Assembly: GCA_951799405.1 (NCBI GenBank) | Contig: OX637343.1 | Coordinates: forward strand, 8,060,001 to 8,124,000 | Length of the DNA: 64,000 nt | Direction: 5' to 3' | Source: Agapetus fuscipes | Lineage: Eukaryota; Arthropoda; Insecta; Trichoptera; Glossosomatidae | Part shown: piece by piece, positions 18,342 through 28,811 of the stretch | Layout: every line of letters starts with the position of its first letter | Position numbering within the stretch: position 1 is the first letter of the stretch | Program-made: the position numbers and the translations under genes | The notes under the pieces: generated by a model | The model's database searches: none | What the model was told of the DNA's origin: nothing | Seen by the model: only the letters and a program-made list of their open reading frames with translations

Positions 18342-19275
18342 ATGTTGATAATGATTGTAATATTGTGACCAATTTGCGTGTATCTTAATGAATAACTTTT
18401 TATTCTAACATAATTTTACGCTACCTTTGACAGTACTTTTATGAACCAGTAGTCGTAATAAACTGAGGTAAATTTCAATGCCATGATACTGATTGCTTAT
18501 GTTTACGCTGTCAAACAAACTTTTACGTAACATTTAAATTTGAGGAAATTTTGATTCTCAAATTGGGTTCTTCAATGACTCAAACAATTTAGTCTAATAT
18601 TTAGAACAATATCATCGGGTTTATACTAATAATGGTTCTGCATTTATTTTTACGCAGTCAAAATTTTACATCACAGTTAAATTTGGGAAATTTTTGACTC
18701 TCCATAAGCTTTGTAAACAATTTAAGTAGTTTGTTATTAAATTGTTGTTAAACCCAGCTACCTTTTCTGTTGTAAAAATAATAAATAATGTATTTTGAAT
18801 TTCTGTATGTACTTAAATAATATTTTTTGTACACTAACATAATTTTACACTTCATTTACATTTAACTCTCTGATAGCGGCAAACAAATTATTTTTAAGTT
18901 ATGTTTTAAAGCACTATTATCTTCTCTCATGCAAAGGCTACTTACTCTGTGTCATATTTTAACGCTATGCTTACAATCGAGTGTGATTGAAAATCTACAA
19001 ACCGTAAGAAATTGTGCGCATGTGTAAACTTTTGGGAATCTCTGGCCACAAATTTAATCTTTAAGCTGCCATGATTTGACAACTGCGTCCCATGACTCTT
19101 TTTACAGTTTATTTACGCTGTCAAAGTTTTACGCGGCATTTGAATTTCTTAAATAGAAGTAAATCTCTGTGTGTGCAATATGTGTCATATAAACAGATAA
19201 ATATTTAAGTTAGAATGGTGTGGTGAGCACTGTTTGGGTCCCAAACTGTCACAAAACTGTATACACACAAACGTT
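18342..19275. other. AT-rich stretch with recurring TTTACGCTGTCAAA words
   Basis: No gene. TTTACGCNGTCAAA-like words near 18498, 18649 and 19113, with similar AATTT surroundings, suggest an old degenerate repeat. No clear period. Confidence 0.4.
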
Positions 19276-19279
19276 GGGA

Positions 19280-19392
19280 TATACAGGGTGAGTGTCAAAG
19301 AAGGAAATGGATATGAATGAACGGAGAGAATTATTTTAGGATAGAAATAAGTGGAGGAGGCTATGCAGAGGTTCCAGCCACCTTTGATTGAG
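19280..19392 (+). pseudogene. Short RTE LINE 3' remnant
   Basis: The translation gives KEMDMNERRELF, then DRNKWRRLCRGSS, the last residues of the RTE ORF seen at 4700-4812. Confidence 0.6.
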
Positions 19393-19496
19393 TGGTGACA
19401 GTGTCAATTATGTAATCATTAATTTTTAAGGTTTATTATAAGCTTTGAGGTTATGCCAATTGTTGCATTTGATGAAATGATGAATGAATAATTTGT

Positions 19497-19745
19497 CGGT
19501 GTTATGGCCAAGGGGGCCAAGTGTGCTGATCTTTCTAGCCTGTTTGGAATAGAACAACGTTGATTCGATCCCCGCCTGGGTCATTTGACCATAACTTTGA
19601 CCCTGGTTCAACAGATATAATTGGGTAATTATTAATTAATAATTCAATAAAATAAACAATAATGAATTATTAATTGATGATATTAATACCTGTTTCTGGC
19701 CAGGCAGAATAGATTAGTGAATTGCATTCCTTTTCACAAATCTAC
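19497..19745 (+). repeat. SINE-C copy
   Basis: Head GTGTTATGGCCAAGGGGGCC and GATTCGATCCCCGCCTGGGT. The body GACCCTGGTTCAACAGATAT is followed by an AT-rich tail. Confidence 0.8.
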
Positions 19746-20479
19746 ATTTTTTTTTAAATTAAAAAAAATAAAATGAGTTATGGAGGGTGTTGAAAAAGAC
19801 TGAAACTGTTATATTATTGGCTGTTTAGCATTGAACAACTACCTGTAATGTTGATGAAATGATAAGGATTGTCTGTATATTTTAATTTTTAGCGTAAAAC
19901 ATTGTCATGGCATCACCTAAGTGCTTGTTTGTCTTATCTCCAACAGGGGTAATTTCACATGAGCAATGTGTACTGGACCAATGTCTCTTGTGAATGCTAC
20001 AAATTGATTTTGAAAACATTATATAAACTCCCACATTAACATGTACTAAGCTTTTTTTCTCATTAATGCCATCTTTGAATCAAATGGTAGATAAGCAATA
20101 AAACAAGCACTGGGAGGACGTGATGTCTTGTCACTTTAATATTTTTGTTATTTAATTTTCTATATTTTTTTCATTTATTATTGTTAGGTAGTGACGTAAT
20201 CAGCGCCGTATGTATGGGTGACATAGTGCCACCTAGCGACATGGACTCAAAAGTAAATAAAAGTGATGAATATTGTGACGTACCAAATCATGATTACCAT
20301 CTCCGTTGGAGGGTACGCAGTGATTTGTGACAATTTGAATTATTAAAAGATCAATTTTATTCAAGGCGTTCACTTTGTAATCATTCATCTTAAAAAACAA
20401 AAAACAGCTTTGTTTTTTATTACGGCGAGTTAACTCAGTTTAACAACTGGTTTCGCAAACAATCGGTAATTAGTAAGCC

Positions 20480-20700
20480 ACCTGACTTATAGGTTGGTAT
20501 GAGGCTGACCACTCATACTGTAAAAAATGGCTCACACTGCCAATGTTGCCCCTGTTATAGGGCTTATGTTCACTTGAGATTGGGGTGTTTATGTAGTACA
20601 TAAGTCCACATGCAACATGTTTAAGCGCAAACTTATAGGTGCCTGCTTTTGGGAGTGCATTTAATATAAATCTTAAATGTATATATATATATTTAAAAAT
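20480..20700 (-). repeat. Rep245 copy, reverse
   Basis: Begins CCTGACTTATAGGTTGGTAT and runs to CTTAAATGTATATATATATA. It has a deletion in the GAAACAGG core. Confidence 0.8.
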
Positions 20701-20898
20701 AGATTTGTGGAGAAGAATGAAATTCATCAACCTATTTTGCCTGGCCAGTTGTCTTTATACGAAAGCAGAAGCTTGTGTGCATGCAATGGCATCTGTTGAA
20801 TTGCAATATGGTCAAATATGGCCAGACGTGATTCAAACCAACGTATTCTGTTCCAAATACGCTAGTCAAGAACAGTGACTTGACTTTCACGGCCATTA
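20701..20898 (-). repeat. SINE-C copy, reverse, diverged
   Basis: Minus-strand remnants include TGCCTGGCCAG, GGCATCTGTTGAA, CCAACGTATTCTGTTCCAAA and CACGGCCATTACAC. Confidence 0.6.
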
Positions 20899-21429
20899 CA
20901 CTGACTATATATCTTTTCAACTTAGATTAAAGATTGTAGAGATCTGAAGATGCAAACGGATTGTTTGCGAAACCGGTCTTTGAACTTAATTTACTCGCCA
21001 TAATCAAAAACTTGTTTTTAATTTTTATCTAATGGAAGTTAATCAGTTCATCTTCAGACGTCGCTCAGAAATGGTGTCTCCTGATGACGTTGGCTATGTT
21101 ACTATGTACGAAACAAGGAAACTTTGTGAATGATGCAAGTTCTCCTACAGCTGTTGGTTAATATCTGAATAGTTTGATTACCTTACTGTGCTGTTATTAT
21201 AACTGTTAATAATCATTTTCGTTTTACATCAGATTTATGTTAATTTAATCTAAGTTTCTCATTTGTTTACTTTAACTTAGTTATTATTTAAGTTGCATTC
21301 TTACTACCATTGTTATTGAATGTTTTGTATGACAAAAAGAACATTATGATATGTAAATAAATATAACCAAAGTTTTTTTTTAAAATCATTTATTTATTTA
21401 TTTTTAATCAACAAATAGTTTATTGAATA

Positions 21430-21530
21430 ATAGGTTGGTATGAGGCTGATCCTCATGCTGTAAAAATTTGGTTCATGTTAGCCGTTTTTTTGGAGTTAAG
21501 TTTATGTTCGCGTGAGGTTTGTTTTACAGT
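21430..21530 (-). repeat. Rep245 fragment, reverse
   Basis: Begins TAGGTTGGTATGAGGCTGAT. The core is largely deleted, and a SINE-B body follows at once. Confidence 0.65.
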
Positions 21531-21544
21531 GGTACCTCGAGATA

Positions 21545-21708
21545 TCTTACCATTTATATTTCCAAATGTGCTCTTTGCTGGGTTGAAAAAATCATAAACC
21601 TTTATCAAAGACCGGTCACTGAAAGGTCCATCCAACCTTACAACAACTGGGTCTTGCTTGAGAATTGGCGCTTTCTACAGCGACGACCAAGCACGCAGAG
21701 GGCTCTTG
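21545..21708 (+). repeat. SINE-B copy, headless
   Basis: Body from ACCATTTATATTTCCAAATG to CGACGACCAAGCACGCAGAG. The tRNA-like head is missing. Confidence 0.75.
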
Positions 21709-21709
21709 A

Positions 21710-22168
21710 ACATGGATAAGACGGAGATATTGTGGGCAGCCACATCTAGGCGTGATCACCTATTAGTGAACGGAGTACCACTCTCCATAGGAGGTAAGCT
21801 AATCCAGCCTTCTGATTCAGTCAGACTTCTAGGAGTCTTACTGGATCGGAATCTGACACTGGAGAGGCAAATAGATGCCACAATAGCTTCTTCTTTTTTT
21901 TCACTACGCCAAATTAAGGCTATTAGAAAGTGTTTACCGTCAGATGCAGTCAAGACCCTAGTGGGCGCGTTTGTGATGTCTCGGATTGACTATTGTTCGA
22001 CGCTTTATAGTGGTCAGCCAAAGAAGCAGTTTAATCGCTTTCAATCTGTGTTGAATTCGGCAGCAAGACTCATATTCGGGATACCCAAATTCGCTCACAT
22101 CACTCCGCTGTTAAAAACACTACATTGGCTTCGTTTCCCGGAGAGGGTGGTCTACCGTGTTTGTGTAA
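21710..22168 (+). pseudogene. CR1-like LINE, left part of the copy split by Helitrons
   Basis: The open frame carries the RT C-terminal region: SVRLLGVLLDRNLTLERQI, SRIDYCSTLYSG, NRFQSVLNSAARLIFG and LHWLRFPERVVYRVCV. It stops exactly at an A followed by the Helitron 5' end. The missing continuation (VYKAINGLAPPYLTDM) resumes at 30598. The copy at 63685-64000 gives the uninterrupted sequence. Confidence 0.85.
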
Positions 22169-22292
22169 TCTTATATATAAAAAAGGAGAGGGTATTTGCG
22201 TCTGTTTTTTTCGAATTTGCAAAAATGTTTTTCTACAAAGTGTTTCTATTGACAAACTGAACTAACGCTATGTTCCAGAATTTTTGGTGTTT

Positions 22293-22330
22293 GTTTGTTT
22301 GTTTGTTTGTCCGTTTGTTTGTATATTTGT
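22293..22330. repeat. GTTT microsatellite in Helitron H1
   Basis: Short TTTG/GTTT tandem run, interrupted by CCG. It is greatly expanded at the same place in Helitron H2 (25281-25360). Confidence 0.8.
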
Positions 22331-22374
22331 ACCATTATAGGCGTCCAGACCGTTCGCAGCACGATGCTGAAATT

Positions 22375-23233
22375 TTGCACACCCCCATAAAGTGTTAGTG
22401 GCTAAACAACTGTTAGGGTCCGGATGACGTCACGTGCATATTTCGCATACCTGCCATACAGACTGAAAATTGAAATCTTGCCGCTGGCGGCCATTTTAAA
22501 TTTACAGACTTGATATTCGAAACAGTCATGTCTCTTAGTAATTTTAACAACTTTTGGAAGAAACTTTTTCGCAAAAAGTAAATTCTTCAAACAAAATTTG
22601 TAAATACCTACATAGAAAAAAATAAAAAATAATAACTTTCAGGTGGCACAACGGGCGCATGCATAAAGTTGGAACATTGAAATTAGGCATGCTATCTAAA
22701 CATACACAGACTTAAATATTTTGAAAAAAACAACAAAATACATGAAGGATTAAGAGTAGCTGCCATACATTTTTTTTGGTTTCTTCAATATTTAACACTC
22801 TTCTGGCATTCATTTTAAAATTCTGGAAATTCATTCTCAATGATTGAGTTTGTTTGGCTAATGCTAACATTTTTTGAAAGAAAACTTTTTTCAATGACAA
22901 ATTTTTTCAAACAAAATTTTGAAAAACCTGATTTTCACCAAAAAGTCAAATTTATAAGTAAAAAAATCAACTATTTTGATGATACATTTACAATTCTAAT
23001 TTTTCAAAATGTAAAGATATGTAATAGGACAATCCCGCCAAGTATATATTTTGCATACCCGCGATACCAACTAAAAAAATACATTGCTCTGCAGGCGGCC
23101 ATTTTGGATGTCTAGGTCTCAAACTCGAATTTTAAATGCATTTTAGTAAACCCCATAAATGTTGGAAGAAACTTTTTTGTTACGGCAAATTTCTTTGAAC
23201 AAATATTTAAAAAGTAAAATTTCATACAAAGTG
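22375..23233 (+). repeat. Three diverged internal modules of about 250-300 bp in Helitron H1
   Basis: Modules at roughly 22375-22620, 22680-22930 and 22985-23233. Each has a CATACNNGCCATAC- or GCGGCCATTTT-like centre and ends in AACTTTTT..., then TTTGAACAAAATTT-like sequence. The arrangement is preserved in H2 and H3, so the triplication predates their spread. Confidence 0.65.
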
Positions 23234-23476
23234 TCTTATATATAAAAATAAAAAAAGTTAAAAAGTTTTTTTTTTTTAATTTTCAAAAGTCATTTTTTTC
23301 TTAGAGTTCTGTCGATGGGTCGAACGTTTTCCCATACTTAGATTTTTTGTAGATTGTGAGTTTAGGCATTTTAAGGTATCTTCAGGTACCAAGCAGTATC
23401 AGACACTAAAATATCGTGAAAAGTATCACAAGCAGTTTAAAGATGTCAAAAGATAATTCAGAGCAGGACGAGCAGT

Positions 23477-23722
23477 TTGAAGGCATTTCATGACAATAAG
23501 AGCAGCTGGAACTATCTAAAAACAAAAGCACCAGTACCAACAAAACAATGCCGTATGGCAAACGCAGTCATGTTTCATGCCACTATAAGACAATTGCAAG
23601 CAACACAGGTACGCTTAAGATACTATTACCAGCAAAACGAAAAAGAGCAGAAAAGACAAGTTATACACTTAATTGATAATTATCGTGTCGAGCATCATTA
23701 TAAACCATCACCAGAAAAATAA
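23477..23722 (+). CDS. Short conserved frame inside the Helitron family
   Basis: About 80 residues, from a TTG or the preceding in-frame codons, starting KAFHDNKSSWNYLKTKAP and ending HHYKPSPEK. Nearly the same frame is open in H2 (26515-26760) and H3 (30117-30362), and broken in the middle unit (near 28351). It may be a remnant of a Helitron ORF or a captured exon. No ATG begins it in context, and the conservation may only reflect recent copying. Confidence 0.3.
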   Translation: MKAFHDNKSSWNYLKTKAPVPTKQCRMANAVMFHATIRQLQATQVRLRYYYQQNEKEQKRQVIHLIDNYRVEHHYKPSPEK

Positions 23723-23957
23723 AGAGCAGAAATAAAAAGCAGGATAAAGACTTCAGCACCTGCACAACAATAGAAAATAGCACGATCAGGCCTGGGATTC
23801 TACCGTAAAACTGTCCACTTTTTGTTGTTGTTGTTGGTCAGTTCTCATGGATCTTTTAAAAATCAGAGCAGGGGTAAAGTGTGCTGGCGAAGCCGGACTT
23901 CAAACTGCCCGTAGGGCCTAGCAGCCAACCGTGCGAGAGCGCGGTTTGGTCTGCTAG

Positions 23958-24115
23958 TATAAAAATAAATAAAGTTAAAAAGTTTTTATTTTTTTTATTT
24001 TCAAAAATCATTTTTTTCTTAGAGTTCTGTCGATGGGTCGAACGTTTTCCCATACTTAGATTTATTGTAGATTGTGAGTTTAGGCATTTTAAGGTATCTT
24101 CAGGTACCAAGCAGT
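23958..24115 (+). mobile_element. Middle Helitron unit, left part, 5' truncated
   Basis: Begins directly after the CTAG of H1 with TATAAAAATAAATAAAGTTA, which corresponds to the H1 interior at about 23239. It runs to CAGGTACCAAGCAGT, where a hAT element interrupts it, and continues at 28256-28811. Confidence 0.8.
24108..24115. repeat. 8-bp target duplication of the hAT element, left (CAAGCAGT)
   Basis: Identical to 28248-28255. The uninterrupted Helitron copies carry the word only once (for example CAAGCAGTATCAG at about 23391 in H1). Confidence 0.9.
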
Positions 24116-24805
24116 CAGAGGCGGTTCCCTAATACAGTTCAACGGGGCAGTGCACTGCCTAGATTTTGTAATAATTTTAATAAAATAATTGTATCAACTT
24201 TAAAATATAAAAGTATATTGTGTGGCAGATGTTTTGAATGGTCGCTGAAGTAAAAAATCATAATTATATGGAGCGCTAGTACAAACCCGCCGTCCATAAT
24301 ACATAATATTATTATTGTTTAGTTATACTCCTCGTGCATTTGTCCAAGTGAACAGATTTTAATGGATTATTCCCATACATTTTCTGAGATCGGTTAGAAA
24401 CCGTGTATGGAGGGAGAGAGCGGATACATTATAGGCTTTTTAGTGCGTACGACAAAGACAGATGCGTGCATTGCCGGCATATTATAATTATTCGTGCGTA
24501 GATATTCGAAAACAATGAAATCCTTGTAGGATATTGATTACAAATAATATAAGCCAGTAACTCGAATTTAGTTGACCTCCATTCCGTCATCAGTTGACGT
24601 TGAAATAAACAGTTGCTGGATGTTTTTTCATCGAACGTGAAGATTTTTTCCATTATTTTCTAATTTATCGTGAAACAACTTACAATTTTGTTTTTTACTA
24701 ATTTCCTGACGATAAATTTTAATAATAAAGTAAACGTGGACATTATAAAAAAAAATAGTTGAATAGTATTTGAAAAAAAACATTATTTGAAAGCATCGCA
24801 AGTGT

Positions 24806-25114
24806 GTGAAGATGGTGAAAAAGATAAAAGTTAAACAGCATGCACTTTCGCAAACTCAAGTTGAGCTTGTAATGCATTTCAATTTATTAGGCCGAACAGA
24901 ACTTCGACAAATGCTTGATGTTAATTATAGACAATCAAGTAAAAAGTTCAATGACGAAGTGCGTTCAAACAGATTAATAATTATATCTAGAATAATTGAT
25001 TGTGTAAAATTTTGTGCTGATTTGGCTTTGATTGAGGCTTTCGCTCAAGCGAAGGAGCGACGGATGGATTTCCATTTCAAATATGTAACTGTAAGTACGA
25101 GATTAAAATACGCT
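24806..25114 (+). pseudogene. hAT transposase N-terminal remnant (DUF4371-like)
   Basis: From an ATG at 24812 the frame reads MVKKIKVKQHALSQTQVELV, then FNDEVRSNRLIISRIIDCVK. That last stretch resembles the start of the DUF4371 region of ZMYM-type hAT transposases (NR..L.RLID.V.FL). The catalytic region is absent, and the frame decays into the Helitron insertion. The identification is by resemblance only. Confidence 0.5.
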
Positions 25115-25161
25115 TATTTGTTATGCACCAAAACGGGTGTAGGTACTTACTTACTCGTGTA

Positions 25162-26995
25162 TCTTATATATAAAAAAGGAAGGGGTATTTGCGTCTGTTT
25201 TTTTCGAATTTGCAAAAATGTTTTTCTAAAAAGTGTTTCTCTTGACAAACTGAACTAACGCTCATATTCAGAATTTTTGGTGTTTGTTTGTTTGTTTGTT
25301 TGTTTGTTTGTTTGTTTGTTTGTTTGTTTGTTTGTTTGTTTGTTTGTTTGTGTGTTTGTATATTTGTACCATTATAGGCGCCCAGACCGTTGGCAGCACG
25401 ATGCTGAAATTTTGCATACCCCCATAAAATGTTAGTGGCTAAACAACTGTCAGGGTCCGGATGACGTCACGTGCATATTTCGCATACCTGCCATACAGAC
25501 TGAAAATTGAAATCTTGCCGCCGGCGGCCATTTTAAATTTACAGGCTTGATATTCGAAACAGTCATGTCTCTTAGTAATTTCAACAACTTTTGGAAGAAA
25601 TTTTTTCGCAAAAAGTAAATTCTTCAAACAAAATTTGTAAATACCTACATAGAAAAAAATAAAAAACAATAACTTTCAGGTGGCACATCGGGCGCATGCA
25701 TAAAGTTGGAACATTGAAATTAAGCATGGTATCTGAACATAAACAGACTTAAATATTTTCAAAAGAACAACGAAATACATGAAGGATTAAGAGTAGCTGC
25801 CATACATTTTTTTTGGTTTCTTCAATATTTAACATTCTCCTGGCGTTCATTTTAAAAGTCTGAAGGTATTTTCTCAATGATCAATTTGGTTTTGCTTATG
25901 TCAACATTTTTTGAAAGAAAACTTTTTTCAATGACAATTTTTTTCCAACAAAATTTTGAAAAACCTGATTTTCACAAAAAAGTCAAATTTATAAGTAAAA
26001 AAATCAACTGTTTTGATGCTACACAAACAATTATAATTTAGCGAAATGTAATGATATGTAATAGGAAAATCCCGCCAAGTGTATATTTTACATACCCGCC
26101 ATACAAACTAAAAAAATATATTGCTCTGCAGGCGGCCATTTTAAATTCATAGGCCTCATACTCGAATTTTGAATGCATTTTAGTAAACCCCATAAATGTT
26201 GGAAGAAACTTTTTTTCTACGGCAAATTTCTTTGAACAAATATTTAAAAAGTAAAATTTCATACAAAGTGTCTTATATATAAAAATGAAAAAAGTTAAAA
26301 AGTTTTTTTTTTTTTAATTTTCAAAAGTCATTTTTTTCTTAGAGTTCTGTCGATGGGTCGAACGTTTTCCCATACTTAGATTTTTTGTAGATTGTGAGTT
26401 TAGGCATTTTAAGGTATCTTCAGGTACCAAGCAGTATCAGACACTAAAATATCGTGAAAAGTATCACAAGCAGTTTAAAGATGTCAAAAGATAATTCAGA
26501 GCAGGACGAGCAGTTTGAAGGCATTTCATGACAATAAGAGCAGCTGGAACAATCTAAAAACAAAAGCACCAGTACCAACAAAACAATGCCGTATGGCAAA
26601 CGCAGTCATGTTTCATGCCACTATAAGGCAATTGCAAGCAACACAGGTACGCTTAAGATACTATTACCAGCAAAACAAAAAAGAGCAGAAACGACAAGTT
26701 ATACACTTAATTGATAATGATCGTGTCGAGCATCAATATAAACCATCACCAGAAAAATAAAGAGCAGAAATAAAAAGCAGTATAAAGACTTCAGCACCTG
26801 CACAACAATAGAAAACAGCACGATCAGGCCTGGGATTCTACCGTAAAACTGTCCACATTTTGTTGTTGTTGTTGGTCAGTTCTCATGGATCTTTTAAAAA
26901 TCAGAGCAGGGGTAAAGTGTGCTGGCGAAGCCGGACTTCAAACTGACCGTAGGGCCTAGCAGCCAACCGTGCGAGAGCGCGGTTTGGTCTGCTAG
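25162..26995 (+). mobile_element. Helitron H2, inside the hAT element, 1834 bp
   Basis: The 5' end TCTTATATATAAAAAAGGAA after A and the 3' end TGGTCTGCTAG before T give a canonical A|T insertion. Same modules, hairpin and small frame as H1. It is longer mainly through expansion of the GTTT run. It is the most recent layer of the nest. Confidence 0.9.
25281..25360. repeat. Expanded GTTT microsatellite in Helitron H2
   Basis: About eighteen TTTG units against roughly seven in H1 and four to five in H3. Confidence 0.9.
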
Positions 26996-26999
26996 TTAT

Positions 27000-27590
27000 T
27001 ATATACTTTAACAAATAATGTTCTAAATAAAATGAAATTAAAATAAAATATATAATATAAAGTACCGTTAACATGACATAAAATATTAATTTAAAAGTAT
27101 ACAAAACCCCACGAGGACGCTAAAAACTTTTGTTTCTAAGGTTCAATAGAAAGAACTACATTATCACTATAATTCATCGTGAAACATTTCCAAATTTTAG
27201 AAAATCAAGATGACTTCTGAACAGCGGAAAATTTTAAATGTAATTTACTCAAAAATGCCTCCAACGGTTTTCCTTTTTTTTTTATGTAACCGTCATTAAA
27301 TTAGTCCTATGTAAGAACAAGAAACATTGCCTCATAATATTATTTGTTTTGTGGGTTACCATACAAGAGAAGAAAAATATTTAGTAATTCTCGTTAGTGA
27401 AAAAGTGAATTTAAAAAAAGTCTTCAATTTAAGAGCCTTTACTTATGCCTACCTACGTTAATTAATCATTACTTATTTCAAAAAGTTAAAGTTAAGTATA
27501 GACACCATACAAAAATTTTTAATTCTGAATGTCAATGGTAAATGCATTTTTACCGTATGTTGCTTAACATTATAGGTACATATGCCTGTA
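27000..27590. other. hAT interior, AT-rich, nothing recognised
   Basis: No coding region or known repeat seen. Presumably decayed internal sequence of the hAT element. Confidence 0.4.
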
Positions 27591-27593
27591 TGC

Positions 27594-27795
27594 GATGCTT
27601 GTCCGTGAGTGGAAAGGAAAGAACGAGGAAATTACGGATTGATCAAATAAGCTAGATTGCAAAAAAACTGGAAACTGTAGACAGAGAGAAGAGAAGTGAG
27701 TGATGAATGGCGAGAAAATTAAAGAACTTTTTTATGACAGAACATAATTAAACACTCATCTGCGAAGGTACTGGCCACCCGTAATGGGATGGCAG
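27594..27795 (+). pseudogene. RTE LINE tail fragment in the hAT element
   Basis: The degenerate translation contains GKE(R)TRKLRIDQI, which corresponds to GRGRPRKQWIDQI. It ends in a CEGTGHP-like word, as at 4700-4812. Confidence 0.6.
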
Positions 27796-27827
27796 TCAAA
27801 TATAGAAAAAAATTACAATTTTGCTTA

Positions 27828-27900
27828 GGTTCAACAGTTCAGTTGGCAGAATACTTGCGTCCAAAGCCAAAGAGCTAGCGTTCGATTCCCACACCGGATT
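27828..27900 (+). repeat. SINE-A head only
   Basis: GTTCAGTTGGCAGAATACTT and GTTCGATTCCCACACCGG mark the A and B boxes. The body is missing. Confidence 0.65.
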
Positions 27901-27910
27901 TCTAGTAAGT

Positions 27911-28137
27911 AAATAAAACAATATATTTTGGATGGTTGGTGTATTAACACTGTGAAAATTCATCTTTATTTAGTTATTAAAAAACTGTTTTATTTTCACT
28001 TTTTATTAATATTTTTTTAAAGAACACAGACCTGATGATGACTACTGTGTAGTCGAAAACATTTGTGTCCTTTAAAAAAATAATAATAAAAAGTGAAAAT
28101 AAAACAGTTTTTTTAATAACTAAATAAAACAATATAT
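27911..28137. mobile_element. Small hairpin element with a 16-bp direct flank
   Basis: Inverted arms 27966-28028 and 28064-28127 flank CTGATGA (28032-28038), T, GACTAC, TGT, GTAGTC, GAAAAC. The unit is bracketed by direct copies of AAATAAAACAATATAT (27911-27926 and 28122-28137). A long direct duplication points to target-primed (retro) insertion rather than cut-and-paste. Confidence 0.65.
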
Positions 28138-28255
28138 ATTTAGGTACGTATTTCTTGCAATTTCCATTCAAAGCAAAAAAAATACAAGAAAAAATGAAAT
28201 TGCGAAAATTATGAACTGCCAACATTTTTATTGAGGAGCCGCCTCTGCAAGCAGT

Positions 28256-28811
28256 AGTATCAGACACTAAAATATCGTGAAAACTATCACAACCAGTTTT
28301 AAGATGTCAAAAGATAATTCAGAGCAGGACGAGCAGTTTGAAGGTATTTCATGACAATACTGGAACAATCTAAAAATAAAAGCACCAGTACCAACAAAAC
28401 AATGCCGTATGGCAAACGCAGTCATGTTTCATGCCACTATAAGACAATTGCAAGCAACACAGGTATGCTTAAGATACTATTACCAGCAAAACGAAAAAGA
28501 GCAGAAAAGACAAGTTATACACTTAAATGGTAATGAACGGGTCGAGAATCATTAAAAACCAACCCCAGAAAATTAAAGAGCAGAAATAAAAAGCAGGATA
28601 AAGACTTCAGCACCTGCGCAACAATAGGAAGTAGCACGATCAGGCCTGGGATTCTACCATAAAATTGTCCACTTTTTGTTGTTGTTGTTGGTCAGTTCTC
28701 ATGTATCTTTTAAAAATCAAAGCAAGGGTAAAGTGTGCTGGCGAAGCCGGACTTTAAACTGCCCGTAGGGCCTAGCAGCCAACCGTGCGAGAGCGCGGTT
28801 TGGTCTGCTAG
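28256..28811 (+). mobile_element. Middle Helitron unit, right part
   Basis: Continues from AGTATCAGACACTAAAATAT to the standard hairpin and CTAG at 28808-28811. The small frame is broken by an indel near 28350 and by substitutions, so this unit has more differences than H1 or H3. Confidence 0.85.

Larger units (their letters stand above)
20393..21025. mobile_element. Inverted hairpin-type element, arms separated by insertions
   Basis: The left arm (about 20393-20470) and right arm (about 20940-21022) are inverted copies sharing GGCGAGT, CCGGTTTCGCAAACAATC-like and CAAAAACAAGTTTT-like sequence. On the plus strand the right arm carries CTGAAGA (20944-20950), T, GCAAAC, loop, GTTTGC, GAAAC. The space between holds a reverse Rep245 and a reverse SINE-C. 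Confidence 0.6.
22169..23957 (+). mobile_element. Helitron H1, non-autonomous, 1789 bp
   Basis: The 5' end is TCTTATATATAAAAAAGGAG after an A, and the 3' end is CTAG before a T. A short hairpin AACCGTGC-GAGA-GCGCGGTT lies 11 bases before the CTAG. Helitrons insert between A and T without duplication, start with TC and end with a hairpin plus CTRR. No Rep or helicase ORF is present. The interior has three related modules (see 22375-23233) and a short reading frame at 23477-23722. Confidence 0.85.
24116..28247. mobile_element. hAT-type DNA transposon inserted in the middle Helitron unit
   Basis: Inverted ends CAGAGGCGGTTCCCTAATA and (reverse complement of the right end) CAGAGGCGGCTCCTCAATA, flanked by an exact 8-bp duplication, CAAGCAGT. 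The CAGNGGCGG start and 8-bp duplication are hAT hallmarks. Total 4132 bp; without the Helitron at 25162-26995 it is about 2.3 kb. It carries a remnant of a transposase (24806-25114), an RTE tail, a SINE-A head and a hairpin element, so it is long inactive. Confidence 0.9.

Noticed and set aside
20145..20330. 61-codon open frame, possible exon
   Set aside because: A polypyrimidine tract precedes an AG, but there is no second exon, no recognised homology and it is very short.
24806..25258. Complete host gene in the hAT interior
   Set aside because: The last third of the frame is Helitron sequence, and the start resembles a hAT transposase N-terminus.
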